Shown here piece after piece: positions 9,694 through 19,396 of a stretch of DNA of 62,682 bases. Location: the IMG/VR virus record IMGVR_UViG_3300035698_005996, positions 1 through 62,682 of that record; one strand, 5' to 3'. The DNA comes from a virus. Made by a program: the position numbers and the translations under genes. Each line of letters starts with the position of its first letter. Positions within the stretch are counted from its first letter, which is position 1. The notes beneath the pieces are model-generated. The model saw nothing but the letters and a program-made list of their open reading frames with translations. It made no database searches and was not told the origin of the DNA.

Positions 9694-11201
9694 TATATAC
9701 CTCTATTAGGATTGATACTCATATACAAAAAGAAATTTTCAATATCTGAGTCGGTATTATTTAAAGGATTTAAATCATATTCTACTAATCTACCACTTGG
9801 AACTAATGCTTCTTCCCATATTAGTATAGTATTTGTTAGTCCATTTGAATAAACCTTATTTTCATTAAAGTCGATAGCATACTCATTTTTAGCTAGTGTA
9901 GTAGGTGAGCCCATTTGTGATGTCAACCAAGGTCTACGTCTATATATATTTGACAGTATTTTATCACCATCTTGTCCAGTTGGATAATTATAATCTTCAA
10001 AGATATATCCAGATAGTATTAGTTGTTGAGTAACATAAGGATTAGCATAATAACTAGAATCTGACATAACATTATATGATCCTCTGGTGCAGCCACTTGG
10101 TAATGTTGCTTCTCCATTAACAAACGTAAGATTTTCTGAATTTGGTGTTTCGAATAAATAAAATGGGATACCATCAATATAGAATTTACCTGGGTATAAT
10201 CTTATATACCAGTTATTATAGATAGATGATGTTTCCGTTTCATATATTTCCATTGGATATAATGACTTAGTCTTAGATTCAACTCCACCACTAACGCCAC
10301 TATATTTTAAATCTATTCCATTTATAAGATTGGTGAGACTTTGTGGACACTCAGCATCATAAAAATGTGGTATCTCACCACTTCCATATAGTTTATGAAT
10401 ATCCCATATAGTAGATCTATTAGACATATCTTTCCATTTATGATGGAATTTCTTATCTAAAGAATTTTTAATCATATACAATGGAAATTTTCCCATTCCA
10501 CTATCTGAATAAAATTGACTATACATTACATCTGGAATAGTTGATAGATTATACATAAATATTCCAGTATTAGCAGGATAATCAGGAGTTCTATATTTAA
10601 ATCTAACGTCATCAATATCATTAGGATTATCTATATCAGTAAATCTAATACTTACCAGATCACCATCTTCATTTTCAACATAGATAGAATATATAGCTTT
10701 AATTTCAGTTTCATCTGGAAGATCAGTTAGGATTTGTAAATGATTAGAATAATTATAGTTTTTAACACCAGAAATATTAATATATTTTTCTTTCTGCCAT
10801 ACTATAAAACCATTGTTAGCATCTTCAAACGTATGACTCCATAACTGAGGAGTTATTTCGACCCATTCGCCACTATAGTTTTGATAATAAACATTAATGT
10901 CTTGAGTATCAGGGACACCAATTGGAATTGGTTCAAATGTTAATTGAAATGTATTTTTAGAAGTTACATTATAAGGAGTCTCTTTAAATTCATTATGTAT
11001 AGCGTTAATAGATCCTTGATATGTGTGGCTACTTGGATTCTCATGATCTCTATATATTCTATCACGCAGTTCAAGAGCACCATCAAATGGTTTTCTGACA
11101 TATCTTAATGATTTAAATTGTGGATCCCAAACAGAGTGTCCATTAATAAGTCCAAATACATCTATATTTGACCATGTTTGAATCTTAGTAGGTTTACTCA
11201 T
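9693..11201 (-). CDS. Fibre/baseplate-attached structural protein (502 aa)
   Basis: ATG preceded by AAGGA. The sequence is rich in Tyr, Ser and Gly, with beta-strand patterns throughout: MSKPTKIQTWSNIDVFGLIN at the start, IPIGVPDTQDINVYYQNYSG in the first third, and WYIRLYPGKFYIDGIPFYLF in the last third. It has no membrane segment and no motif of a hydrolase. It ends in TAG overlapping the GTG of the next gene. I cannot assign a family. Composition and neighbours fit a structural protein of the receptor-binding apparatus. Confidence 0.55.
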   Translation of the reverse strand: MSKPTKIQTWSNIDVFGLINGHSVWDPQFKSLRYVRKPFDGALELRDRIYRDHENPSSHTYQGSINAIHNEFKETPYNVTSKNTFQLTFEPIPIGVPDTQDINVYYQNYSGEWVEITPQLWSHTFEDANNGFIVWQKEKYINISGVKNYNYSNHLQILTDLPDETEIKAIYSIYVENEDGDLVSIRFTDIDNPNDIDDVRFKYRTPDYPANTGIFMYNLSTIPDVMYSQFYSDSGMGKFPLYMIKNSLDKKFHHKWKDMSNRSTIWDIHKLYGSGEIPHFYDAECPQSLTNLINGIDLKYSGVSGGVESKTKSLYPMEIYETETSSIYNNWYIRLYPGKFYIDGIPFYLFETPNSENLTFVNGEATLPSGCTRGSYNVMSDSSYYANPYVTQQLILSGYIFEDYNYPTGQDGDKILSNIYRRRPWLTSQMGSPTTLAKNEYAIDFNENKVYSNGLTNTILIWEEALVPSGRLVEYDLNPLNNTDSDIENFFLYMSINPNRGI

Positions 11202-11214
11202 TTATATATTCCTT

Positions 11215-12411
11215 TTAGGGGTTAAGATCTACCCAATTAGTATTAGCTCGTAATTGTAATTTTTTTGTTGAATTATTATAATAAACCATTCCATCTTGTG
11301 GTGCAGCTGGAGCACTAGACAATTGTGCGAAAAATAGACACGGCCATACATAAACATAATCAGTTGCAGAACCAGCCATTAATCGCACAGTGGTATCTGA
11401 ATTTATACTACATGAATCAGTACCATTAATACTAATTGAACCATCGGCAGTTATTGTAATATCATCGCCACTTTTAATATTTAAATCTACAACACCAGAA
11501 AGAATAGGGTTAATATCATTAAATATTATAGTTTCAGTGCCAATATTTAAATTACCACCAGTATGTATATTGACACCATCAATACCACTTAATGTTAATG
11601 TTTCATCTGAATATACTTCTAAATTATCACTACAATTTATTTTATTAACAGTATATATAATTGATTCATTATATGCTGGGTTGGAAGTAAGTATCTTAAC
11701 ACCGCTTCTATTAATTTCAGTATACCTTATACTAGTTGGAGTCTGGTATATAGCTTTAAATGCATTATCAGTGATATTTATATATGGCTGGTATGGAGTA
11801 CTTGTATCATAACTAACATATAAGCCATCTACAGCAGCTATTTTGAAACCAGAAGCAGATTGTATATTAACATCTGATGATGATTGTAAATTTAGTCCAG
11901 TAGCACCACTTATAGTAAGTATTGTGTCATTGTGAATTGTTGAAGCAGTATACCAATATAGTTCTGAAACTGATAATTGAAATCTACCAACTAGTCCAGG
12001 TCCACCTGCTGAATAATTAGCATATATTTCGTATGGACTCATACTCATATATCTAGATACTAACGTGTAATCTTCATGTACTTCAATTAATCCAGATGAC
12101 ATCGCACTATATCTATTCCAAGATGAAGACGGAATTCCAGAAACCATTACCAGAGTATCCATATTAATGTGTGAACCAGACTGATTTGTCATATATGCGT
12201 TTACGATAGGTAAATCAACTCTTCCTAAATATGAAGTATTAACAAAATTCTGAACTAATGATATCTGTCTACCAACAGAATTTCTCATAGCATTTTTATT
12301 AATAGGTACTATATCATCTTGAATATATGCTACTACATCTTTAGGTGTATATGATCCATCTGTCCATATATCTGACATATCTGTAGCTGGTATATCTGTA
12401 GGGTAAGACAT
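11215..12411 (-). CDS. Tail fibre-like protein (398 aa), Ser-Gly-rich beta repeats
   Basis: Strong ribosome-binding site (AAAGGAGA, 7-8 nt before ATG). The first ~100 residues are mixed helix/strand. After that comes a series of short beta repeats of the kind SGATGLNLQSSSDVNIQS, SGIDGVNIHTGGNLNIG and SGDDITITADGSISING, typical of a trimeric beta-helical fibre shaft. The C-terminus (APAAPQDGMVYYNNSTKKLQ ... NWVDLNP) matches a small domain found at the tips of many phage fibres. It probably forms part of a tail fibre; no enzymatic residues are apparent. Confidence 0.7.
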   Translation of the reverse strand: MSYPTDIPATDMSDIWTDGSYTPKDVVAYIQDDIVPINKNAMRNSVGRQISLVQNFVNTSYLGRVDLPIVNAYMTNQSGSHINMDTLVMVSGIPSSSWNRYSAMSSGLIEVHEDYTLVSRYMSMSPYEIYANYSAGGPGLVGRFQLSVSELYWYTASTIHNDTILTISGATGLNLQSSSDVNIQSASGFKIAAVDGLYVSYDTSTPYQPYINITDNAFKAIYQTPTSIRYTEINRSGVKILTSNPAYNESIIYTVNKINCSDNLEVYSDETLTLSGIDGVNIHTGGNLNIGTETIIFNDINPILSGVVDLNIKSGDDITITADGSISINGTDSCSINSDTTVRLMAGSATDYVYVWPCLFFAQLSSAPAAPQDGMVYYNNSTKKLQLRANTNWVDLNP

Positions 12412-12423
12412 TATAAATCTCCT

Positions 12424-14544
12424 TTAAATATCAACATCATCATACTCTTCTCTGAGTATAATACGTGTTTGTGAATCATATCTTGATTGCACTAAAGCAT
12501 AATCATAAGCTAAATTATATTTATATAAACCACTATTATTAGCAAAGTCTGCTATATATAAATTACCATCTTCATATACTGTTAAATCAGTTGGGTAATT
12601 ATTACCAGATGATAATAGAAAATCACTTGGACCTGTATTAGTATTATTATAACTAGACATATAGTGTTCAAAAATATCATTATTTCGATATTGTAAAACT
12701 TTGCCAATTCCACCATCTAGTCTAATAGTTGTCCTATCATATACTGGTATAGAATATTCAGTTTCAGTAATAAATAATAAATTTTTATGAGCAAGTATTC
12801 CACGTATATCTTTATTTAAATCTAACTCTGTATTTAACCATTTGAAATCACCATTTTCAGATTCACCATAGTATATTTTGGTAGTATCATACTCGTTAGT
12901 ATAAACATATTTCTCATTATCATTGTGTGAATATATTACGCCAGACGGATTTTGGTAAGTTCTACCTTTTGGTAATGTTAATAATGGGTATTTATTATAT
13001 ACTTCACCAGTATATATATTGCGCTTAATAAGCAATTGATTTCTTCCTTCTATCGACCATATAATACTTTCTCCTGCCACAGATGAGTCAAAATCATAAG
13101 CTATTCCTCTATATTCAATAGTGTTAAAAACATTAATATTTGATTTCGTCACATTACTATATAAAGCATAGCCTAAATTACCTATTTTATTATTAACAAA
13201 GTCACTTACATTTATATATGTTCGTGGAATAATATATTGGTGCTCGTCGGTAATTTGGGTAGATGATAAAATTTTATAATCCCAATCATATCCTAATTTA
13301 CTAGGAGATGCCTCTTGGTTTGGCATTGTTGATCTAACTATTATTTCATCTTGTTCAAATTTAGCATTGTACATAACAGTATAATTAAGATTATTAAATG
13401 GTATTTTTGCTTCTGCAAATTTAACTTCATTTTCATAATCAGTAAATAATAGACTAGTATTTTGTTTATATATAAAAGGTAAAAAGTTATATAAATTAAC
13501 TTGTCCTTTACCATCATATATTAAAAATTGAATTGGATCTATTGTAGCTTCGATTACTCCTGATGTAAGATTAGTATATCGGTAATTAATAAAATCTGAA
13601 CCTTCTATAGGATCAAATAATAATCTATAATCACCATAACTAGGATTATTAAAAACAGGTACAGTATTTGAAACATTTGATAAAGTAGCATCTAATCCAT
13701 TAAGTCCAGATGGTGTATAATTAGAATTATTAATTGTAGCCGAGGCTCCTAACGAGCCACTTAATGAAAGTATACTCCCACTAACAATTGTATTATTCAT
13801 TATCATTGAACCACTTACAAGAGCAATACATCTATCACCTGTTATAGTATCATCTCTAATATCAAGATTTGAATATGATGAATCTATACATGATACACAA
13901 TTACTAATAAGATCATTTTTAGAAAGAATTAAACTACCTGAATTAGCAACTATAGCATTTTCACAATTAGTATATATATTATTTAACGAATTAAGTGAAG
14001 CATAAGTATTAAGTCCAGTTGTATAATTTGAGATTATACTATTTTCTATTACTATGTTAGTAAGGTTAGTAGTAGATAAAGCAGAATTTGTTCCACTTGA
14101 AGTGCCATGGAAACTAGTATGAGATATATTAATATATGCATTATCAGCTAATACATTACCTGAATTAGTAGTTCCATTTGTAATTTCACAATTATATAAA
14201 GATAAATTAAATCCACTATATATTACAAATGTATAAGACGTTGACTGATTACATATTAAACTCATATCAGAAAATTTAATACATGGTTCTTCTATGTCAG
14301 TACTAAAACCACTTAATGAAATAGATTCATTAATAATAAGATCAGAATTATTTCCGTATATATTAAATTGTCCACTATATGGAATGTAAATATTATTAGG
14401 TAATCCAGTATATAATCCAAAATCAACTTCTAAATAATATTCATCTATTGATCCACTAGCAGCAACACCACTAATTAACATATCAACTATTGCACCACTT
14501 ATGGTTAGATAGTCGCCAGGTACTGTTTTACTTATAATAGCCAT
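12424..14544 (-). CDS. Beta-helix / propeller appendage protein (706 aa)
   Basis: Residues ~1-280 contain repeating short strands with aligned Ile/Val/Asn positions (FNIYGNNSDLIINESISLSG, FNLSLYNCEITNG, INISHTSFHG, IVIENSIISN), the signature of a right-handed parallel beta-helix as in tailspikes and pectate-lyase-like folds. The C-terminal half has blade-like repeats (LAHKNLLFITETEYSIPVYD; DLTVYEDGNLYIADFANNSG) resembling NHL/beta-propeller units. This suits a receptor-binding or glycan-degrading appendage, but I cannot identify a catalytic Asp/Glu pair. Ser-Gly dipeptides are strongly over-represented. Start and stop both abut neighbouring genes; the ATG overlaps the upstream TAA. Confidence 0.65.
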   Translation of the reverse strand: MAIISKTVPGDYLTISGAIVDMLISGVAASGSIDEYYLEVDFGLYTGLPNNIYIPYSGQFNIYGNNSDLIINESISLSGFSTDIEEPCIKFSDMSLICNQSTSYTFVIYSGFNLSLYNCEITNGTTNSGNVLADNAYINISHTSFHGTSSGTNSALSTTNLTNIVIENSIISNYTTGLNTYASLNSLNNIYTNCENAIVANSGSLILSKNDLISNCVSCIDSSYSNLDIRDDTITGDRCIALVSGSMIMNNTIVSGSILSLSGSLGASATINNSNYTPSGLNGLDATLSNVSNTVPVFNNPSYGDYRLLFDPIEGSDFINYRYTNLTSGVIEATIDPIQFLIYDGKGQVNLYNFLPFIYKQNTSLLFTDYENEVKFAEAKIPFNNLNYTVMYNAKFEQDEIIVRSTMPNQEASPSKLGYDWDYKILSSTQITDEHQYIIPRTYINVSDFVNNKIGNLGYALYSNVTKSNINVFNTIEYRGIAYDFDSSVAGESIIWSIEGRNQLLIKRNIYTGEVYNKYPLLTLPKGRTYQNPSGVIYSHNDNEKYVYTNEYDTTKIYYGESENGDFKWLNTELDLNKDIRGILAHKNLLFITETEYSIPVYDRTTIRLDGGIGKVLQYRNNDIFEHYMSSYNNTNTGPSDFLLSSGNNYPTDLTVYEDGNLYIADFANNSGLYKYNLAYDYALVQSRYDSQTRIILREEYDDVDI

Positions 14545-16796
14545 TAAAATGCCTCTGTATATATTCCGTAAAACCCAATATTAATTGAGCTATTCTTAGC
14601 TATATGTAAATATGAGCTACTTGAATCAAATATGTTAGTAGTATTATGTAATGTTGTTTTGACCTTATCAAATCCAAATGTAGTTGGATCTTTATAATAA
14701 ATACTTATATCGGGAACACTAGTATCAAGATCATCATACTTAAATCTGACTATAACTTCTTTTTCTTTCATATTAAAATCATATGAAGATAGTGATGTAA
14801 ATTTATGATTGTTAGTATAAATTTTAAAACATCCATTAGAAGATAATTCTATTTTAAGATACTCCTCATTAGACAAATCATACATTTCTGATAAAATAAC
14901 ACCAGATGATTTTGCTATAAATTTACAATGATGAAATGTTTTATCACTATAAAAATTAATACCACTTGACTCAAAGTATGATATGTTTCCAGTATTAATA
15001 ATTTTTTTACCAATATATTTGTCGAATGTAGTTTCATAAATTAAATTACCAGAATTAACGAGTGTTAAATTATTACCACTAGTTGATAAATCAGTTTCAA
15101 TTAATGTCCCAGATAACGGAGCATCAAACTCACATTTTAATTTATATAATTTATTACTGGATACTACTGGAACATATTCATTACTATAACCAATTCCATT
15201 ATATATAGTATGTATCGATTGGAATTTATCTAATATTGGTCGTTCAAGAACACCATTATTATTAGTAACATTAGTAAGTCTTACTGGAATATCATATATT
15301 ATTTTATGAATTTTACTATTAGGTCTAATATCAAAACCATCAAATGTTAGAATTCGTGTACGTTCACTATCATTTCCAGCTAATGAAAATTGAGGATCTT
15401 TAGTAAATTCATATTTAACTTCTTCAATATTGTTTATAGTATTTTTAACAGAATATGATGGAACTTCAGATTCAAGACTAATAAACTTAGTAGCATTAAA
15501 TGATGTAACGTAGTTTACTTTATTATAATTTTTATATTTGTATTCAACTAGATACCTACTTAATGGATTTGTTATTTTTATAAGATTGGTAAGATCTCCA
15601 GAACCAGTTTCTACAAATTCTAATAGATCTTCATCATACTCAGATCCTTCATGAATATAATCCCAAGATGTAGTCTTATATGGAATACCAGACATACCAG
15701 CAATATAACCAAACTTAGTTCCAGATGGAACAGTTGTATCATAACCTAAATATATAGGATCAAAAATACCACTATGTGTAATTTGATCGTAGTTCTCGCC
15801 AGGATTACCATTTGGAACATTCATCATAGGAGATTGTAACATATAACTTGTTTTACCAAGTTGAGGAATCTCAATAGCATTTCCACTTACATCGAGTATA
15901 TCCATGTCATAAATTTTAAGAGTACCGCTAATTGGAACGGATGATAAGGGTAAATAAACTCCACTATAGTTGTTATAACCATATGGATTATTTAAAGCTG
16001 TTCTATAGTATACTTTAGTACCATTTTCATCATAGAAATAATTTCCAGGATAATCATGTATAGCAACTACATCTCCATTACCATCGTATGTCCATCCTTG
16101 ATATGGCTCATAATGGTTAATATTATATTTTGTCTCATCTTCGTCCATTACTATACGTGTTAATGGATAAAGTTTTTCTAGTGCATTTTGATCTTGTGGT
16201 GTAAGAATTTCATCAGTTCCAGTAGTACTATAATCTTGAGTTGTAAGTCCAGGATACAAACCAGATATCTTGGTTACAGTCCCTGTCCTATCTACACTAA
16301 CTTTATAAGCAGTATACAAACCAGATATATAACTACTATCAAGATTTCTATTACTAGTTAATACAAAATAACCACTTCCATAAGAGCTTTGTCTAAAGTA
16401 TTCTGATCCAATTATATTATTAATATTAATACCTGAACTAATAACAAATTCACCATCTTCGATTAATCTAGTAGGGTTACCATTATAGAACTCATATTCA
16501 TTAGCTATTTTTATTGGAGTAATTCCCTGACTATTGAGATATGATCCAGTTGGTACAACATCAATATCAACTTGATAGAGATTACCATTATCAACAAGAT
16601 CCATAGTTTCTATAAATGAATTATAGTAGACTTTACTCATCTTGTCTTTCATCTCATCGACTTCAGCACCAACTAATAGATTTATATATTTATAACCATT
16701 AGATTCTTTATCTTTAGCTATTTTAAAATCAGATGGAAATACCGACTTAATTAATCTTTCAGTATTTTTACCTACAATTGGTCTTTTAATATTCAT
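14544..16796 (-). CDS. Peripheral baseplate / tail protein (750 aa)
   Basis: I place the start at the ATG at 16796 (MNIKRPIVGKNTERLIKSVF). It has AAGGA 6-7 nt upstream, rather than the TTG one codon earlier. It follows directly behind the gpJ-like wedge gene, the position of gpI-like proteins in contractile tails. The N-terminal ~80 residues (LLVGAEVDEMKDKMSKVYYN) are helical and could be the baseplate-binding part. The remainder is beta-rich with many SG and SGI steps. The last ~170 residues (SGNISYFESSGINFYSDKTF and on) look like a concanavalin-like/laminin-G beta-sandwich, which could bind carbohydrate. That fold call is tentative. Confidence 0.6.
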   Translation of the reverse strand: MNIKRPIVGKNTERLIKSVFPSDFKIAKDKESNGYKYINLLVGAEVDEMKDKMSKVYYNSFIETMDLVDNGNLYQVDIDVVPTGSYLNSQGITPIKIANEYEFYNGNPTRLIEDGEFVISSGININNIIGSEYFRQSSYGSGYFVLTSNRNLDSSYISGLYTAYKVSVDRTGTVTKISGLYPGLTTQDYSTTGTDEILTPQDQNALEKLYPLTRIVMDEDETKYNINHYEPYQGWTYDGNGDVVAIHDYPGNYFYDENGTKVYYRTALNNPYGYNNYSGVYLPLSSVPISGTLKIYDMDILDVSGNAIEIPQLGKTSYMLQSPMMNVPNGNPGENYDQITHSGIFDPIYLGYDTTVPSGTKFGYIAGMSGIPYKTTSWDYIHEGSEYDEDLLEFVETGSGDLTNLIKITNPLSRYLVEYKYKNYNKVNYVTSFNATKFISLESEVPSYSVKNTINNIEEVKYEFTKDPQFSLAGNDSERTRILTFDGFDIRPNSKIHKIIYDIPVRLTNVTNNNGVLERPILDKFQSIHTIYNGIGYSNEYVPVVSSNKLYKLKCEFDAPLSGTLIETDLSTSGNNLTLVNSGNLIYETTFDKYIGKKIINTGNISYFESSGINFYSDKTFHHCKFIAKSSGVILSEMYDLSNEEYLKIELSSNGCFKIYTNNHKFTSLSSYDFNMKEKEVIVRFKYDDLDTSVPDISIYYKDPTTFGFDKVKTTLHNTTNIFDSSSSYLHIAKNSSINIGFYGIYTEAF

Positions 16797-16805
16797 CAAT
16801 AATCC

Positions 16806-18056
16806 TTATTGCGATACACAAGCAGTTATAAGACCTGAATCTGTGTAGAATCTACTATCAAAATCAGCACTTTGATTTAGAAATCTAACAACTTTTTGAT
16901 TCCTATTAATCTTACTAAAATCATCATACTCACCAATTTTATAAAAATCAGGAACAAAATCTAATATTCCATCTATAGATAATACTCTCGATGTAATTTG
17001 ATTCCAAATGATTTCTCCACCAATTGGAATATCATTAATATATTGTATAATATTATCTCTAGCTTGATTTCTAAGTGATAGTGAATCAAGCCCAGGTAAA
17101 GGAACTATATTAAATCTTAATTCGACCCCGAGATAATTGGGTTTAGCAACATAAACAACATCACCATTTGAAGATACATTTTGTACACTTTCCTTAATAG
17201 TTAATAATAGACCATTAGAAAGAAGTGGTGAAATACCATCTACAATTATATTTAAAGTACCATTTCCATATTTGTTTCTTTCGTATAAAATATCTCTAAC
17301 ACCAGGAATGCTTAAAGCTGCTCTTCTAATAGAAAGTTCATTGGTAAAAATAGCTGATCTAGATGTTGATATTCTATATCTAAATTCGTCGTCACTCATA
17401 CTATATTTACCATTTTGAATTGGATATCTATTAGTGCATTTAATATAACTAGCTATTCGCCTTAGTTCAGGAATATTCATTAGTGAATGTTTTACTAATT
17501 GATTACTACTTATATTATAATTAGGACCAACATCACCAGCAGTGATACCACAATATGCTTCACCTGTTGAATCTAAAATACATTCTTGTAAAGTTGTATA
17601 TGCCACGTTACCACCATTAGATACTGATGTACCTCGTGGTATAGTTAATTCATATACATTATTAGTAATAGTTAGATAACCTTGATTCTGAAGTGTGTTA
17701 ATTTCTGCTTGACTATAATTTTTTAAAATCATATTCTTAACATTCCAATTTAATCTAGTGTCAATATAGAATAGAAAATTAGTAGTTGATACATCATTAG
17801 CACGCAAAGATGTTTTTCTAGATTCACCAAGACTAAAGCCAATTTTATCTAAGTCAGAACCAATTGTATTAGTAGGATCAATAGCAACTGATATTGTATT
17901 TAAGCTATCATATATTCGTTCGCCTTCGATAGCAACAATATCAAGTAAAGCTTTAGTAGTACTTTGTCCATTAAAATTATTAACAGGTGAGTTATTCTTT
18001 ATTCTTATCCGACCATCATTATAAATATCTAGATAATTGCGTCTAGTTACTGGCAT
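16806..18056 (-). CDS. Baseplate wedge protein, gpJ/gp6-like
   Basis: ATG with AAGGAGA at optimal spacing. The protein has the hallmarks of the Baseplate_J family (P2 gpJ, T4 gp6). An early strand region IPRGTSVSNGGNVAYTT is followed by the GITAGDVGPNYNISSNQLVK segment (family pattern: a.. .G..GN...g.i). Next come SMSDDEFRYRISTSRSA, with ALSIPGVRDILYERNKYGNG and GTLNIIVDG, and late on VLSIDGILDF. Length (416 aa) is normal. This family forms the ring of wedges that transmits sheath contraction. The gp25-like gene lies immediately upstream, as in most contractile injection systems. Confidence 0.88.
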   Translation of the reverse strand: MPVTRRNYLDIYNDGRIRIKNNSPVNNFNGQSTTKALLDIVAIEGERIYDSLNTISVAIDPTNTIGSDLDKIGFSLGESRKTSLRANDVSTTNFLFYIDTRLNWNVKNMILKNYSQAEINTLQNQGYLTITNNVYELTIPRGTSVSNGGNVAYTTLQECILDSTGEAYCGITAGDVGPNYNISSNQLVKHSLMNIPELRRIASYIKCTNRYPIQNGKYSMSDDEFRYRISTSRSAIFTNELSIRRAALSIPGVRDILYERNKYGNGTLNIIVDGISPLLSNGLLLTIKESVQNVSSNGDVVYVAKPNYLGVELRFNIVPLPGLDSLSLRNQARDNIIQYINDIPIGGEIIWNQITSRVLSIDGILDFVPDFYKIGEYDDFSKINRNQKVVRFLNQSADFDSRFYTDSGLITACVSQ

Positions 18057-18065
18057 AACTTCTCC

Positions 18066-18590
18066 TTATTGCAAACTGGTAGATCTTAATCTATCCCAAT
18101 ATTTATTAGGATTATTCATATTTGATATATCATTAATCTTGTGTTTTAAACCAGATTTAACTTCATTAACAACACTATCAAATTTTTCAACACGTTTCAG
18201 ACCAGTTGTAAAGGTAAATTCAAATGGCATTGAAGAGAATACCATATCTTGATGAAAAATATCTATAAAAATTAATATCTTAGATACATCTACTGGAACA
18301 ACTCTAACATCTATATTAGCTGGAAAAACAGTTTCTATTAAATTTGAGATAATTCTATTTTTAATTTCTTCAGCAATATCTCTAGTATTCTGTTCTCCGA
18401 TAAATATTTTAGGACTACTACCTAATCTAGGATCAGTCTTCCAATCACCCTTATCAGTAATTAATAGTTTATATATTTCTCTTTCTATATAATCAATACC
18501 AGACGTTAATTGTAGTTCTCCATCTTTGAAATGAAGATCAGTATCATAACCAATTAAAACATCTGTCATTCCTGTGAAAGGTTCGGCCAT
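18066..18590 (-). CDS. Baseplate wedge protein, gp25-like
   Basis: 174 aa, the usual size for the T4 gp25/P2 gpW family. Visible family features are DLHFKDGELQLTSGIDYIER (D-x-G-dL.l..G...l.q.I) followed by ITDKGDWKTDPRLGS, the conserved turn before the helix DIAEEIKNRIISNLI. A C-terminal strand pair (KILIFIDIFHQDMVF, FEFTFTTGLKRVE) completes the fold. Gp25 nucleates sheath polymerisation on the baseplate. ATG is preceded by AGGA; the next gene is the gpJ-like wedge protein. Confidence 0.88.
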   Translation of the reverse strand: MAEPFTGMTDVLIGYDTDLHFKDGELQLTSGIDYIEREIYKLLITDKGDWKTDPRLGSSPKIFIGEQNTRDIAEEIKNRIISNLIETVFPANIDVRVVPVDVSKILIFIDIFHQDMVFSSMPFEFTFTTGLKRVEKFDSVVNEVKSGLKHKINDISNMNNPNKYWDRLRSTSLQ

Positions 18591-18594
18591 TATA

Positions 18595-19380
18595 TTATCC
18601 TATCAATGTTGTAGCATTTTCTGCTACTTTTGCTATTTCTATTACTCGTTGTGCAACTTCAGCAAAAGCATAAAACTGTCCAACATTAGGTAATTTTGGG
18701 AAGGCAGCTATAAAGGTTGGTATTGTAGAACCCATCATATCAGCAATAGTATTATCTGTAAATATTCCATTTTCTTCTACAGCTGATTCTTTAAATACTT
18801 TACCGCCAAGATATATACCTTCTTCTCCTATTGTAATAGATCCACCTTTTGATTTAATCAAAATGGTATCATCATTGATAAATATGCCAATATTAGAAGT
18901 TCCCAAATTTTTATTTTTGTCTTCAGTACTAGTATAGTCTATATTGAGTGGAGGTGAGATTGAGATTCTAATATTATCTTGATCGAACATATTAGTATTA
19001 TTAATAGAAAAACTTGCTCCTCCTGTCTGAGGATCAGCTGTATCAGATTTCTTTGTAACATTAACTAGAAAAGCCATTGCATATGGAAGATCAGATGTAT
19101 TGCCTTTATCATCTTTAATACCAGGAAAATAGAATTGTTCTTCTTCCGTAAGTCCAAAACCTTCTAACACACTATCATTAACAACAACATATAAACTATG
19201 GAATTTAGGATTAGGGACTTCGATCTCATTTCTAGATAATCTAAAATCAAAATATTTATCTCTATATATACATCTAACTACATTTAATCTATCATTATAA
19301 TACTTACCTCTACTATCTAATTTAAGAAGATAATGGTTACTAGTTTTAGTATTACTTATTTCATCTTGATTTTTTCTCAT
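18595..19380 (-). CDS. Probable baseplate spike/puncturing protein (261 aa)
   Basis: It sits between the hub-like giant and the gp25-like gene, the standard location of the gpV/gp5-type spike. The middle (INDDTILIKSKGGSITIGEE, then GIYLGGKVFKES) has the short alternating strands of the beta-helical spike stalk (I..k..gg.i.i...gI.l.g). The N-terminal half could be the OB-fold: RDKYFDFRLSRNEIEVPNPK and AMAFLVNVTKK. The C-terminus (IPTFIAAFPKLPNVGQFYAF) is hydrophobic/helical. No PAAR-type His/Cys tip or lysozyme domain is visible. The function is inferred mainly from context and strand pattern. Confidence 0.6.
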   Translation of the reverse strand: MRKNQDEISNTKTSNHYLLKLDSRGKYYNDRLNVVRCIYRDKYFDFRLSRNEIEVPNPKFHSLYVVVNDSVLEGFGLTEEEQFYFPGIKDDKGNTSDLPYAMAFLVNVTKKSDTADPQTGGASFSINNTNMFDQDNIRISISPPLNIDYTSTEDKNKNLGTSNIGIFINDDTILIKSKGGSITIGEEGIYLGGKVFKESAVEENGIFTDNTIADMMGSTIPTFIAAFPKLPNVGQFYAFAEVAQRVIEIAKVAENATTLIG

Positions 19381-19396
19381 TATTTAATCCATTCAG

